A stretch of DNA of 64,000 bases. Source: Sphingomonas sp. QA11 (GTDB lineage Bacteria > Pseudomonadota > Alphaproteobacteria > Sphingomonadales > Sphingomonadaceae). The translations under genes and the position numbers were made by a program. The stretch is from NCBI RefSeq assembly GCF_028473665.1, contig NZ_CP098774.1:3934501-3998500 (forward strand), read 5' to 3'. The notes under the pieces were generated by a model. That model was not told the DNA's origin. It saw only the letters and a list, made by a program, of their open reading frames with translations, and ran no database searches. This document shows positions 1-8,442 of the stretch, piece by piece. The first letter of the stretch is position 1, and the number at the start of each line of letters is the position of its first letter.

Positions 1-379
1 CTGCACCACCGGGGCGTCCAAACATGCTCCCCAAAATTCATGTCATCGGTAAATGCTCGCCAGAGATGAGGCGAGTAATGCGGCGAAGCCGATTTCGCAG
101 AGCATATCGGTCCCATTGCTCTGAAGTCGGAAACGGTCGGAACCGCTTGAAAGCAGCTATCCTATGTGATCGCTCCTTCGTACCGGTGCCCGCACCGCGA
201 TGAACCGACAGTTCTGAAGGTTGTTGTAGGCGGTCGGTGCGCGTGTTGCGAGGCGCACCAGACGCGCGTCAACTTCGATCTGGGCGGGCAATCATGGTGG
301 GGATCCTGTGCGCCAACCCGGCAAGCCAGTTCCGCTCGATGGCATTTCCGCGCGCGCCGGTTATTCGACATGCGCCGCC
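1..379. other. left-edge stretch with no supported gene
   Basis: Short open frames exist on both strands, but their products are rich in Arg, Cys and His with no recognisable motif and look like GC-rich chance frames. No tRNA, repeat or hairpin was seen. The NRAMP-family gene on the minus strand ends at the right border. Confidence 0.4.
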
Positions 380-1630
380 CTAACCTGGAAAGACGACCAT
401 CGCGACGGCGGCGGCCCCCATCACGCCGGTTGCAAGCCAACCAAAAAACTTGAGCGACGTGGAGGCCACGAACTCACCCATGATGCTTTGTTTCGATACG
501 ACGATCATCAGCCCGATGAGGACGGGAACCGCCACCACGCCGTTGATGACCGCGCTCCAGAACAATGCCTTCATTGGGCTGACAGGAGACCAGTTGATCG
601 CGAGGCCGAACAGCATGCCAAGCGTGATCACGGCATAGAAGGCCTTTGCCCGCATTGGCTTATGCTCAAGGCTGGCGTTCCAGCCGCCGATCTCGCAGAT
701 CCCATAGGCCGACGAACCTGCCAGAACCGGCACCGCCAGCAAGCCGGTTCCAATGATGCCGAGACTGAAGACGGCGAACGCCAGATTGCCCGCAACAGGT
801 TTGAGCGCCTGGGCGGCGTCGGCGGCACTCTGAATATCGGTCTTGCCGGCGGCGTGCAGCGTCGTCGCGGTGCCTAGAATGATCGCGAGCGCGACGATGC
901 TGGACACCGCCATGCCGACAAAGGTATCCCACCGGATACGACTGAGCGCATCGGGCGCCTGTGTCGGCTTCTTCTTCAGCGGCTCCCGCTCGTCACTCTG
1001 GTCGAGGTCTTCAACCTCCTGCGCCGCCTGCCAGAAGAAAAGATAGGGACTGATCGTCGTGCCGAAGATGGCAACAACCGTGGTGACCGCTCCTGCCCCG
1101 ACAATCGTCGGAATAACCAGGCCTGTCGCCGCTGCGTGCCAATCCACCTTCACCATGAAGATCAGCGCGATATAAGCGAAGAGGATGAGCGTGAGCCATT
1201 TCAGGATATTCACGTACCGGTGATAGGGCACGAACAGTTGGAGGAGCAGCGAGAGGATCGCGAAGAAGATGGTGAAGCCGTGAGTCCAGCCGCCAACGAC
1301 CAGAGAAGACGCCTCGCCCATCGCGGCGAGATCAGCCCCCACATTGATCGTATTGGCAATGAAAAGCAGCCCGATCAACAGGATGACAAGCCAGCGCGGC
1401 ATGATCTTGCCGAGGCTGTTCCCCAAGCCCCGCCCTGTTACGCGCCCGACCCGCGCACTGGCGAGTTGCACGGCAACCATGAGGGGATAGCACAGCGTCA
1501 TCGTCCACATCAGGCTCTTGCCAAATTGAGCCCCGGCTTGGGAATAGGTTGCGATCCCGCTCGGGTCGTCGTCGGCAGCCCCCGTCACAAGCCCCGGGCC
1601 AAGCCGCTTGACCTTGTCGAACATGCTCAT
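380..1630 (-). CDS. NRAMP-family divalent metal transporter (noncanonical motif clade)
   Basis: Multi-spanning inner-membrane protein of the NRAMP fold, about 416 residues and 11 hydrophobic segments. The first helix carries DDPSGIATYSQAG where classical NRAMP proteins have DPGN. The sixth-helix region reads TTISPYLFFWQ where classical members have a metal-binding MPH, so the metal-coordinating Met is not apparent. This places it in an outlying NRAMP-related group whose ion may be Mn, Fe, Mg or another metal. I chose the ATG at 1630 because GGAG lies 6 bases upstream and the protein then begins just before the conserved LGPGLVTGAA; an ATG at 1681 is also in frame but its GGAG is only 3 bases away. 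The gene is monocistronic. Family assignment is secure, substrate is not. Confidence 0.9.
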   Translation of the reverse strand: MSMFDKVKRLGPGLVTGAADDDPSGIATYSQAGAQFGKSLMWTMTLCYPLMVAVQLASARVGRVTGRGLGNSLGKIMPRWLVILLIGLLFIANTINVGADLAAMGEASSLVVGGWTHGFTIFFAILSLLLQLFVPYHRYVNILKWLTLILFAYIALIFMVKVDWHAAATGLVIPTIVGAGAVTTVVAIFGTTISPYLFFWQAAQEVEDLDQSDEREPLKKKPTQAPDALSRIRWDTFVGMAVSSIVALAIILGTATTLHAAGKTDIQSAADAAQALKPVAGNLAFAVFSLGIIGTGLLAVPVLAGSSAYGICEIGGWNASLEHKPMRAKAFYAVITLGMLFGLAINWSPVSPMKALFWSAVINGVVAVPVLIGLMIVVSKQSIMGEFVASTSLKFFGWLATGVMGAAAVAMVVFPG

Positions 1631-1681
1631 GCTTTGCTCCGCTCGCTCTATCGTAAGGGAGCAGCCCAGGTCAGTGACCAT

Positions 1682-2144
1682 GCCCTCCCTTTATTATGTT
1701 TCACAAGCGAAACGCTGCTCATGAGACGGAGTTGCGCAAGCCGGCCGAATTCGCATTGATCACGATTAAGGCGCCCACGATATCGGATCGATGGGGATGG
1801 TCGCGCGGACCAGGTAAAGCATTCTGTATCCGGTCGTCGACCCCTCTGAAGTGCTGGCCATGCCGCATATCGGCATCGGCGAAGCTTGGGAGTTCGGCGC
1901 TGCTAGAGCGCGCGAGTTCATCGGCGGCTAGCTCGTACCAGGCGCGACATAACGATCCAGCTGCCATATTCCTTCGCTAGACACTGCGGTGAGTGCGGGC
2001 GCAGAGTTGCGGGGTAGCATTGCGATCGTCAGGACCGATGAGTTGCCGCGACATGCCTATGCCTTCTCGCCAGCCGGCATACACTCATGGGGACGCGACC
2101 GCGTGTTTCATCTGATCATAAACCGCGCCGTCGCGCATCCAACG
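1682..2144. other. intergenic stretch, no supported gene
   Basis: About 460 bases between the transporter start and the heptamer array. Open frames on both strands lack recognisable motifs and convincing ribosome sites. It presumably contains the transporter promoter, but no clear -35/-10 pair or regulator box could be assigned. Confidence 0.35.
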
Positions 2145-2269
2145 ATCGACTATCGACTATCGACTATCGACTATCGACTATCGACTATCGACTATCGACT
2201 ATCGACTATCGACTATCGACTATCGACTATCGACTATCGACTATCGACTATCGACTATCGACTATCGAC
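2145..2269. repeat. heptanucleotide tandem repeat (ATCGACT), 17.9 copies
   Basis: 125 bases made of a perfect 7-bp unit ATCGACT repeated nearly 18 times without an interruption that I can see. Because 7 is not a multiple of 3, every plus-strand frame reads the same endless IDYRLST heptapeptide, while the minus strand meets TAG. The array lies between the 5' side of the NRAMP-family gene and the 3' end of the PRC-barrel-like gene, so it is intergenic. Perfect short repeats of this kind usually vary in copy number by slippage. Confidence 0.95.
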
Positions 2270-2348
2270 GCATCATAATTCATTATTTCAATTAAATAGA
2301 TGAGTTTCGTTTTTGCTTATATTACATCACGGAAATCCATGTCGTTAT

Positions 2349-2924
2349 TTAGCATGGCGCCGTCGCCGGCCAATCACCAGGGTCGATATCGTCAAGGTCG
2401 GCGAGCTTACGCTCGCCCCCATCGAGGCAAAGCGCGCCGTCCGATACCCGAAGCCACGCCCACGGCAGTGCGACATGCCGACCGCCCCTGTCCGTCGCGT
2501 TACTGATGCGCGCGACGATATAGGCGAGTTTTCCGCTGCCTGCCTCGGCCATCGCGCCCATGCTGCGTGCGAGCGCGATCCCGTTGCGGTCGTTGATTTC
2601 CGCGCCGTTCAGCAAGGTGATCGGAAAGAGCGTCGGTGTTTCGCGTACGGCGCTCGCCTGAAGAGCGCGGGCCGCCCCGTCGTCGAGCGTCGCTTGGCGC
2701 CCGAGCCAGCGCCAGATACCGATGATATCGACCAGTCCAAGAAAAACGTTGCTCCACAGAAGATTGGACTGACCGGTGGCAAGCGCGACGGTAACCCAGG
2801 CGATCGCGCCGAACAGGAAGACCACGAACCCCCAGCCGGTAACGCGGGACCCAAGGTTGGCCGCAGTCATCATGGCCGCCATCATCGTCGCGATCGGGGC
2901 GACCCATCCAGCGATATCCGTCAT
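2349..2924 (-). CDS. membrane protein with C-terminal PRC-barrel-like domain
   Basis: 191-residue protein. The first ~75 residues hold three hydrophobic segments (WVAPIATMMAAMM, GWGFVVFLFGAIAWVTVAL, NLLWSNVFLGLVDIIGIW). The rest is soluble and resembles a PRC-barrel: TLLNGAEINDRNGIALARSM followed by beta-rich segments ending in LADLDDIDPGDW. Role unknown; PRC-barrel proteins often bind partner proteins or RNA at membranes. Start at 2924 is favoured by GAGGAG six bases upstream; an upstream in-frame ATG at 2972 lacks such a site. Stands alone between the repeat array and the divergent porin gene. Confidence 0.65.
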   Translation of the reverse strand: MTDIAGWVAPIATMMAAMMTAANLGSRVTGWGFVVFLFGAIAWVTVALATGQSNLLWSNVFLGLVDIIGIWRWLGRQATLDDGAARALQASAVRETPTLFPITLLNGAEINDRNGIALARSMGAMAEAGSGKLAYIVARISNATDRGGRHVALPWAWLRVSDGALCLDGGERKLADLDDIDPGDWPATAPC

Positions 2925-3145
2925 GTGATTCTCCTCTTCGCCGAAAACGAGCGGAGGTGAAATTGGGCGCATCTTCCGCTAATTTCTCCGGCGAAAAGAG
3001 CAGACACGGCTGGTGACGAACAATCGATCTTTGTTGAGAGGGTTACAATATAGAAATGAAATATGGTTCCGGTGCCAGATCACTGGAACATACCGCTCGG
3101 TTGCCCCGTTCCAAGTCCAGAAAAACAAATCGACAGGGACTGGGT

Positions 3146-4417
3146 GTGGACCGACAGGGTGTCAGCCTATTAAAGATCTTTGCGATCTTCTGCGCCCTGC
3201 CCGTCGCGTTTCCCGATACGCCGGCGACAGCGCAGGTCATCACTGATCCCACCAAACCGCAGCCGCCAGCCGCACCCCCTCCTCCCAAGCCCGCTTCGGG
3301 ACCTCCCTCGCCCTTCACCTTTACCGCAGCCTATACCGCCGATCTGGTCGATACCGTTTCCGGCGGCAAAAATCCGGGGCCGGGCTATATTCATCTCATC
3401 AAGCTCTCGGCCGCTTATGACGGCAACCTTGCCGGCCATGGCGGATTAAGCGGCCTTGTCAGCGTGGTGAATCTCAACGGTTCGACCTTCACGACCTCGA
3501 AGGTCGGCGGCGTGCAAAGCATATCCGCCTCCGAAGCACAGCCCGCCGCCACGCGACTCTACGAAGCGTGGCTGCAACAGGAAATCCTGCAAGGACGCGG
3601 TGGGGTGAAAGCGGGGTTTGTCGACATCAATACCACCTTTGATGTTCAGGAGACCGCGGCGCTCTTCCTCAATGCCTCGCACGGCATCGGACCCGATCTC
3701 AGCGACACCGGCCGGAATGGGCCTTCCGATTATCCGACACCCGCCCTGGCGATGACGGCATTTTACCGGCCCGCCGATGGCTGGACAGTGCAATTGGGTA
3801 TCTTCGACGGTGTCGCCGGCGCTCCCGACCATAAAGCCGCCTTTCTCGCCGTGAAGCTGGAGGGGGCATTGATCGTCGGCCAGGTCGAAAAACGCTTTGG
3901 CGACGCGGCACGCGTCGAAGTAGGGGCGTGGACCTACACCGCGTCATTCCCGGCGCTTGACCAGGGACCGGCCGGGACTGCCCCACGCGCTCTGCACGGG
4001 AACAGCGGCCTTTATGGCCTTGTCGAGGGGCGGTTATTGAACGCGCCGGGTGATCGCGAAGGGGGACTGAGCGGCTGGGTTCGTATCGGCATTGCCAACG
4101 GCGCCATCAATGAGATCGACCGGTATCTGGGAGCTGGCCTCGTCTATACTGGCCTGATCAAGGGACGTGACAAGGACGAAGTCGGCATTGCCATCGCCAG
4201 GGCGGGTTTCGGATCTCCGGCACGGTCCGCCGAAGCGCGGCTCGGCAACGATCTTGGCAGCACTGAAACCGATCTGGAGCTGACCTATCGCTATGCTTTC
4301 AAGGACTGGCTCAACATACAGCCGGATATTCAATACGTCATCGATCCCCACGCGGACCGGCATCTACCCAACGCACTGGTCTTCGGTTTGCGCTTCGCAT
4401 TTACCTATTCGAAATAG
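3146..4417 (+). CDS. carbohydrate-selective porin, OprB family
   Basis: Predicted outer-membrane beta-barrel of 423 residues. It starts with a signal peptide (LLKIFAIFCALPVAF...TPATA), a Pro-rich linker and then OprB-type sequence: YTADLVDTVSGG near the mature N-terminus, YEAWLQQ and GVKAGFVDINTTFDV in the first third, and alternating amphipathic strands ending in FGLRFAFTYSK, an aromatic-rich barrel end. OprB porins let sugars cross the outer membrane. The GTG at 3146 is preferred because AGGGA lies six bases upstream and it places the signal peptide at the terminus; a longer frame from 3056 adds a charged, unlikely extension. The transport substrate is not predictable. Confidence 0.85.
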   Translation: MDRQGVSLLKIFAIFCALPVAFPDTPATAQVITDPTKPQPPAAPPPPKPASGPPSPFTFTAAYTADLVDTVSGGKNPGPGYIHLIKLSAAYDGNLAGHGGLSGLVSVVNLNGSTFTTSKVGGVQSISASEAQPAATRLYEAWLQQEILQGRGGVKAGFVDINTTFDVQETAALFLNASHGIGPDLSDTGRNGPSDYPTPALAMTAFYRPADGWTVQLGIFDGVAGAPDHKAAFLAVKLEGALIVGQVEKRFGDAARVEVGAWTYTASFPALDQGPAGTAPRALHGNSGLYGLVEGRLLNAPGDREGGLSGWVRIGIANGAINEIDRYLGAGLVYTGLIKGRDKDEVGIAIARAGFGSPARSAEARLGNDLGSTETDLELTYRYAFKDWLNIQPDIQYVIDPHADRHLPNALVFGLRFAFTYSK

Positions 4418-4439
4418 CCGGACAGGGTGGGATTGGTCT

Positions 4440-4892
4440 CTATTGCGGTCGGGCAAGAGGGGAAGGAGCGGCAATCACGGCCTTTACGGGGGAATTGATC
4501 GGACAAGCCTTGCCGCGGTCGAAACAGGCGCGCACCGCTTCCCCGTCCGCCATGGTCCAGGCAACGCGCGCTACATACCGGGTACAGGCCTGGTCGGCAC
4601 TCCGGTAGATCGCGCCGACGGAAGCATGCGCCGTTTGCAGCCGATCTCCACCGACCCCGATATGCTCCAGGCGCACGCCGGAAGGCGATAGCAATGTCGT
4701 CCTTACCCTTCGGCATACACGACCAGCAAGTTCCATCCCGTTTTCGACCTTGTAGGCCACAGGTGCGCCAAGGCTGAAATACGGATTGCCCGAAGCCTGT
4801 GTCTGAATATCCACGGTCGACCCCGAGCTTGCGCAACCCGCAAGGCATAGGGCGCCGCCAAGATAGGCACTCATCGCCCGACCTGTGATCAT
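4440..4892 (-). CDS. putative lipoprotein, unknown function
   Basis: 150 residues with a short lipoprotein signal, YLGGALCLAGC, whose Cys would be lipidated after signal peptidase II cleavage. The mature part has a conserved-looking NPYFSLGAPVAYKVENGMEL segment and four further Cys residues (VCRR, ACTRY, ACFD, ACPI), which could form disulfides in the periplasm. Start at 4892 has GAGG six bases upstream. The open frame continues upstream without a stop into a decayed quinone oxidoreductase, so a longer fused start at 5408 could be called automatically; I regard that as an artefact of the pseudogene. No functional family recognised. Confidence 0.6.
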   Translation of the reverse strand: MITGRAMSAYLGGALCLAGCASSGSTVDIQTQASGNPYFSLGAPVAYKVENGMELAGRVCRRVRTTLLSPSGVRLEHIGVGGDRLQTAHASVGAIYRSADQACTRYVARVAWTMADGEAVRACFDRGKACPINSPVKAVIAAPSPLARPQ

Positions 4893-5066
4893 CGCTCGCC
4901 TCACGACATCACCTCCATATGCTGCGTTCAAAACTTCACCCCATGTTTCAAGAGGTTCTTGCTTTGCAAATGCGCCGCAGCTCCTGAGCATCTGCCCGGT
5001 CAGATCGCAAAACGCTTGGTGCTTCCTTAAGGCTCCTTCTCTCTTTGCGAATTTCCATTCGTTCCT

Positions 5067-5480
5067 AGGGGTCAGCAGCAGTTTTCCGGACGAAGCACGG
5101 CTCTCGATCGCCGCATGCGCCACGCCGGCGTCGGCAAGCCCAAATTCCCGCGCTGGGGCGAGCGCCAGCTTGCCTGTCCGCGCCCAATCAAACAGCCGCG
5201 CCGTTCGCTCTCGGAGTAACGTCGGCGTGGAAATGTGGTCGGAGAAAACCGCGTAGCCAAGCTTGATGCTCTTCGGCAGCGACATGATGTCGATCGTGCT
5301 TTGCGCGCCGAGAACGGGACCGTACCAGCAAAAGGTGCCCGACCGCCGCAGCGAAGCCATCGACCCTGCGAACGTTGCCGGCCCGCTGCCGTCAAAGACG
5401 ACATCCACTCCCGCGCCGCCGGACGGGCGGATCGCCGCATCGGCAAAATCACCTTCGGCGTCGACAATGACGTCAACGCT
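5067..5480 (-). pseudogene. 3' remnant of a zinc-type quinone oxidoreductase / MDR alcohol dehydrogenase
   Basis: About 138 codons match the C-terminal third of medium-chain dehydrogenase/reductase quinone oxidoreductases. VIVDAEGDFADA and GGAGVDVVFDGSGPATF are the late Rossmann segment, MASLRRSGTFCWYG follows, and ASSGKLLLTP is the usual C-terminal end. The N-terminal catalytic domain and the GxGxxG part of the cofactor site are missing, because homology stops near 5480 and a stop codon follows upstream. There is no stop after LLLTP, so the frame runs into the lipoprotein gene. Non-functional by truncation. The missing 5' end abuts the ligD remnant. Confidence 0.75.
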
Positions 5481-5529
5481 CGATGTCCGGCTAGGCGGTC
5501 AAGATGGAGGCCGAGCCGAAGTACGTAAT

Positions 5530-5799
5530 GTCATCGACGCGTCGGCCTTTCCGCCGACCAACGGCCACCGCATCTTCGTCGACTACCTGCGCAATCAGCG
5601 CGGCGCGACCGCCGTCATGCCTTACAACGCGCGCCCGTTCCGGCGCGCTGGTCGCCGCACGATCAGCTGGAAGGAAATGGAGACGATCGACACGCCAGCG
5701 CATTGGCATGTCGGCGATGCCGCGGAACTGGTGAAGCACGCTGGATCGAAGACACTTGTCAGGTGGGGCCGTACCGACCAAGTGCTTCCGGAGCTATGA
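5530..5799 (+). pseudogene. ligD: 3' remnant of DNA ligase D (polymerase/primase domain end)
   Basis: About 90 codons match the C-terminal end of the LigD polymerase (primase-like) domain: HRIFVDYLRNQRGATAV is the family signature of that region, followed by ARPFRRAGRRTISWKEM and RWGRTDQVLPEL just before the stop. Bacterial LigD acts with Ku in non-homologous end joining. The ligase, nuclease and most of the polymerase domain are absent, so the fragment cannot work. Its stop overlaps the start of the exonuclease III gene by four bases (ATGA), which suggests the intact ancestor was translationally coupled to it. Confidence 0.75.
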
Positions 5800-6623
5800 A
5801 GATCGCCACCTACAATGTGAACGGCGTCAATGGCCGCCTGCCGGTTTTGCTGCGCTGGCTCGAAGAGGAAGAGCCCGACATCGTCTGCCTGCAAGAGCTG
5901 AAAGCGCCGCAGTACAAGTTCCCCGAGGCGGCGATCCGTGATCTTGGCTATGACGCGATCTGGCACGGCCAGAAAAGCTGGAATGGCGTCGCGATTCTCA
6001 GCCGCGTGGGCGAGATTCACGAGACGCGCCGTGGACTTCCCGGCGATCCCGAAGACAGCCATCACCGATATATCGAGGCCGCGATCAACGGCATCCTGAT
6101 CGGCGGACTCTATCTGCCGAACGGTAATCCGAAGCCCGGTCCCAAGTTCGACTATAAGCTCAAATGGTTCGACCGCCTGATCGAGCATGCGGCGTGCCTG
6201 CTCGAAACAGGGCTACCGGTCATGCTCGCGGGCGACTTCAACGTCATGCCGACCGATCTCGATGTCTATAAACCGGAGCGCTGGCTCGACGACGCGCTGT
6301 TCGCTCCCGAAGTGCGGGCGTCTTATTTTCGCCTTCTCGATCAGGGCTGGACCGATGCGTTGCGAACTATCCATCCGGGCGAAGTGATCTACACTTTCTT
6401 TGACTATTTCCGGAACGCCTATGCCCGCAATGCCGGCCTGCGGATTGATCACCTGTTGCTCAGTCCGGTCCTCGCCGATCGGCTCGTCGATGCCCAGGTC
6501 GATCGCCATGTTCGCGGCTGGGAGAAGACCAGCGATCATGCGCCGGTATGGATAGAGTTGGGCGACAAGCCGAAGCGTCAGCGCAAGCCGGCAGCCGCTA
6601 TCGGGATGGAGGCACAACTATGA
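5796..6623 (+). CDS. xth: exodeoxyribonuclease III (Xth family)
   Basis: 275-residue AP endonuclease/3'-5' exonuclease of the EEP superfamily, acting in base-excision repair on abasic sites. It starts at the invariant MKIATYNVNGVNGRL, carries the metal-binding Glu in CLQELKAPQ, the catalytic Asp/Asn in AGDFNVMPTDLDV, the YTFFDYFRNAYARNAGLRIDHLL block and the terminal catalytic His in TSDHAPVWIEL. All expected active-site residues are present, so it should be functional. It overlaps a ligD fragment upstream (ATGA) and a cupin gene downstream (ATGA, 6620-6623), suggesting one transcript. Confidence 0.95.
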   Translation: MKIATYNVNGVNGRLPVLLRWLEEEEPDIVCLQELKAPQYKFPEAAIRDLGYDAIWHGQKSWNGVAILSRVGEIHETRRGLPGDPEDSHHRYIEAAINGILIGGLYLPNGNPKPGPKFDYKLKWFDRLIEHAACLLETGLPVMLAGDFNVMPTDLDVYKPERWLDDALFAPEVRASYFRLLDQGWTDALRTIHPGEVIYTFFDYFRNAYARNAGLRIDHLLLSPVLADRLVDAQVDRHVRGWEKTSDHAPVWIELGDKPKRQRKPAAAIGMEAQL

Positions 6624-7102
6624 AGGTCGAGCGCTTCGTGTTGTCCGAGCATGACTGGGTGCCCAACAACCCCAAGTTGCCGGTGTTGCTCTATCGCTGT
6701 GCCGTCAAGGTCGGAAACTGCGACGAAACCGCCAAGGCGTTCGAGACGAAGTTCGAGGCCAATGGCTGGCCTCCGCAATGGCGCGACGGCATCTACGATT
6801 TTCATCACTACCATTCGACCGCACATGAGGCGCTCGGCGTCGCGGCGGGTTCAGCGACGCTGACGATCGGCGGGCCGGGTGGACGCGAAATCGATGTCGC
6901 CGCAGGCGACGCCCTGATCCTGCCGACCGGCACGGGCCATTGCAGCATCAAGGCCAGCGAGGATTTCCTTGTCGTCGGGGCCTATCCGCAGGGCCAGGAT
7001 TGGGACATTTGCCGCAAGGCGCCGAGCGGAGAGGCACGCGAGAGGATGGCGGCCCTCCCAATTCCCGGCGCCGATCCGATCGAGGGCCAGCAGGAACGCT
7101 GA
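6620..7102 (+). CDS. cupin-domain protein, YjlB-like
   Basis: 160-residue single-domain cupin. The first motif region reads DFHHYHSTAHEALGVAAGSA, with the His cluster and Glu that bind metal in cupins, and the second is DALILPTGTGHCSIKASEDFLVVGAYP. The length and arrangement match the YjlB-like group, whose reaction is unknown. The ATG at 6620 overlaps the xth stop by four bases, implying translational coupling; an in-frame upstream start lies inside xth and is unlikely. Probably a metal-dependent small-molecule binder or enzyme, unresolved. Confidence 0.85.
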   Translation: MKVERFVLSEHDWVPNNPKLPVLLYRCAVKVGNCDETAKAFETKFEANGWPPQWRDGIYDFHHYHSTAHEALGVAAGSATLTIGGPGGREIDVAAGDALILPTGTGHCSIKASEDFLVVGAYPQGQDWDICRKAPSGEARERMAALPIPGADPIEGQQER

Positions 7103-7150
7103 CGGAGCAATGGAAATAGCGGCCGGACATAGCGCGCCTCGCGTCGACGT

Positions 7151-7414
7151 CTAGCGCAGCTGGCTATCCTTGCTGGCGCGCCGATTGATTCCGACGCTGC
7201 GAACGGATGCATCGCGTTTCGACTGGCAGGCAACACAGGTTCGCGTGCCCGGTAGAGCGGCCCGGCGCGCCGCCGGAATATCCTCGCCGCAATCGTCGCA
7301 TTCATCGCTGCCGTCACCAGCAGGCATCGTGACCCGCGCGCGCATCACCGCATCCATGACGGTGTCGTCGACCTGATCCTGGACGGCGCCGTCGCGCGCC
7401 CAACCATTGGCCAT
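7151..7414 (-). CDS. DksA/TraR-type C4 zinc-finger protein
   Basis: 87-residue protein ending in the C4 zinc finger typical of TraR/DksA-like regulators: CDDCGEDIPAARRAALPGTRTCVACQ (four Cys as CxxC-x17-CxxC). The N-terminal helical part is short, as in TraR rather than full DksA, so it may act in the RNA polymerase secondary channel without ppGpp. Start at 7414 is preceded by GGAGG at good distance; the open frame extends further upstream to 7564 but that part lacks similarity. Stands just downstream of a small hypothetical gene on the same strand. Confidence 0.85.
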   Translation of the reverse strand: MANGWARDGAVQDQVDDTVMDAVMRARVTMPAGDGSDECDDCGEDIPAARRAALPGTRTCVACQSKRDASVRSVGINRRASKDSQLR

Positions 7415-7553
7415 CCTGTCCTCCGCTTCGCTCCATTGTTTCAACGGTTTAGATAAGAACTGATGGCCGGATTCAAAGATAGGGACTGTCTCTGATGGTT
7501 CGTCAGCTTTCTTTTCCGAGCGCCTCTCGAAAGCGGTCCCCCAAGCATCGCGA

Positions 7554-7835
7554 TCAGGAATCACCGGTCTTCGCGAACCATTCCGCGTAAGGACTGTTGC
7601 GCGCCATGTGCCGGTTGAAGTCGGACTTACCGTCGCCCCACCAAACCGGGCCGCGTTCGCCGAGTTCGTGCTTTGCCAGATCCACAGCGGCGTGCGCCGC
7701 CGCCTCGGCTGATTGATCGCCTTTTCGCTTGGCCGCGCCGACTGCGCGACGCGCGTCCATCAAATCCTTGACGAGCCGATCGCGGACCACCGGATCGAGT
7801 GCCGGATTCGACCGGCGCCACAGGCGGCCCCGCAC
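7554..7835 (-). CDS. small conserved hypothetical protein (start uncertain)
   Basis: At least 93 residues: RGRLWRRSNPALDPVVRDRLVKDLMDARRAVG, a charged helical middle, then GERGPVWWGDGKSDFNRHMARNSPYAEWF. I recall this pattern from short soluble proteins of alpha- and betaproteobacteria, of unknown role. The only standard start in frame is GTG at 7835, yet the codons just upstream read DGRYFVV, which looks like part of the same conserved domain. There is no ATG, GTG or TTG in frame back to the preceding DUF3008 gene. Either initiation is unusual or the true start has decayed. Confidence 0.55.
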   Translation of the reverse strand: MRGRLWRRSNPALDPVVRDRLVKDLMDARRAVGAAKRKGDQSAEAAAHAAVDLAKHELGERGPVWWGDGKSDFNRHMARNSPYAEWFAKTGDS

Positions 7836-7890
7836 TACGAAGTAGCGACCATCCGGTGTAGTCGGATAGGTTTTGTCAGTCCTCGGACGC

Positions 7891-8073
7891 TCAGCTCTTT
7901 TTATTGGGAAGGCCTTTGCGCTTGGTGCTGGCGAAGTCTTCTAGCTGATCTTCCGACATGGACCTTTCCATCTGTTTGGAAGCGCCCTTCAGCTTGGACT
8001 TGGGCTCTTCGCCCCGCTTGGCGGCGAGCGCGGCGCCCGCGGCTTTCTGCTGTGCTTTGGAGGTGGCTGGCAT
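7891..8073 (-). CDS. DUF3008 family protein
   Basis: 60-residue, Lys-rich protein matching DUF3008: MPATSKAQQKAAGAALAAKRGE at the start, SMSEDQLEDFASTKRKGLP near the end. Small basic proteins of this family are common in alphaproteobacteria and have no assigned biochemical role. AGGAG lies seven bases before the ATG, a strong site. The downstream gene begins immediately after its stop. Confidence 0.9.
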   Translation of the reverse strand: MPATSKAQQKAAGAALAAKRGEEPKSKLKGASKQMERSMSEDQLEDFASTKRKGLPNKKS

Positions 8074-8109
8074 GATCGGTCTCCTTCGCCTGGCATAACG
8101 CGCGAACGA

Positions 8110-8310
8110 TCATCGCGTTCGAGAGACAGCGCGTTCTTTATCGGAAAAGGTGCGAAAGGTGACCGAACGACGCGGGGATGCGATCGGCGCGATACTATGT
8201 TCCCAGCCGTGCCGCACCTCGCCCGCGAGATGATAGATCGAGCGCGGCATAAGAGGCACGGTGTACCGCTCGAAACCCGTCGCTGTCCGCGGCCGCAATA
8301 ATCCCGCCAT
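8110..8310 (-). pseudogene. alkB: C-terminal remnant of AlkB-type 2-oxoglutarate dioxygenase
   Basis: About 65 codons match the end of AlkB DNA dealkylation dioxygenases: ERYTVPLMPRSIYHLAGEVRHGWEHSIAP, then RRSVTFRTF, which holds the 2-oxoglutarate-binding Arg pair. The Fe(II) ligands of the HxD motif and the substrate-binding N-terminus are missing, since similarity ends near 8300 where the next plus-strand gene's upstream region begins. Expression from the ATG at 8310 would give an inactive stub. It is the third truncated gene in 3 kb, after qor and ligD. Confidence 0.7.
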
Positions 8311-8442
8311 CAGTCAATGCTCTTTGGAGCAAGGGAGCCAACGCTTCGCAAGGAGCATCGGCCCTGTGCCATCAGGCATGGCCACTTGTCGGGAGATATT
8401 GCGATTAGGAATTTTTCAAGCGCCGGCTCCTAGGACAGCCCT

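Noticed and set aside
1989-2303. Open frame encoding repeated IDYRLST
   Set aside because: A 7-bp repeat with no stop gives the same heptapeptide in all plus frames. There is no start context or family.
5504-5734. Ser/Arg-rich plus-strand frame overlapping the ligD fragment
   Set aside because: Shadow of the ligD frame, which alone shows family residues.
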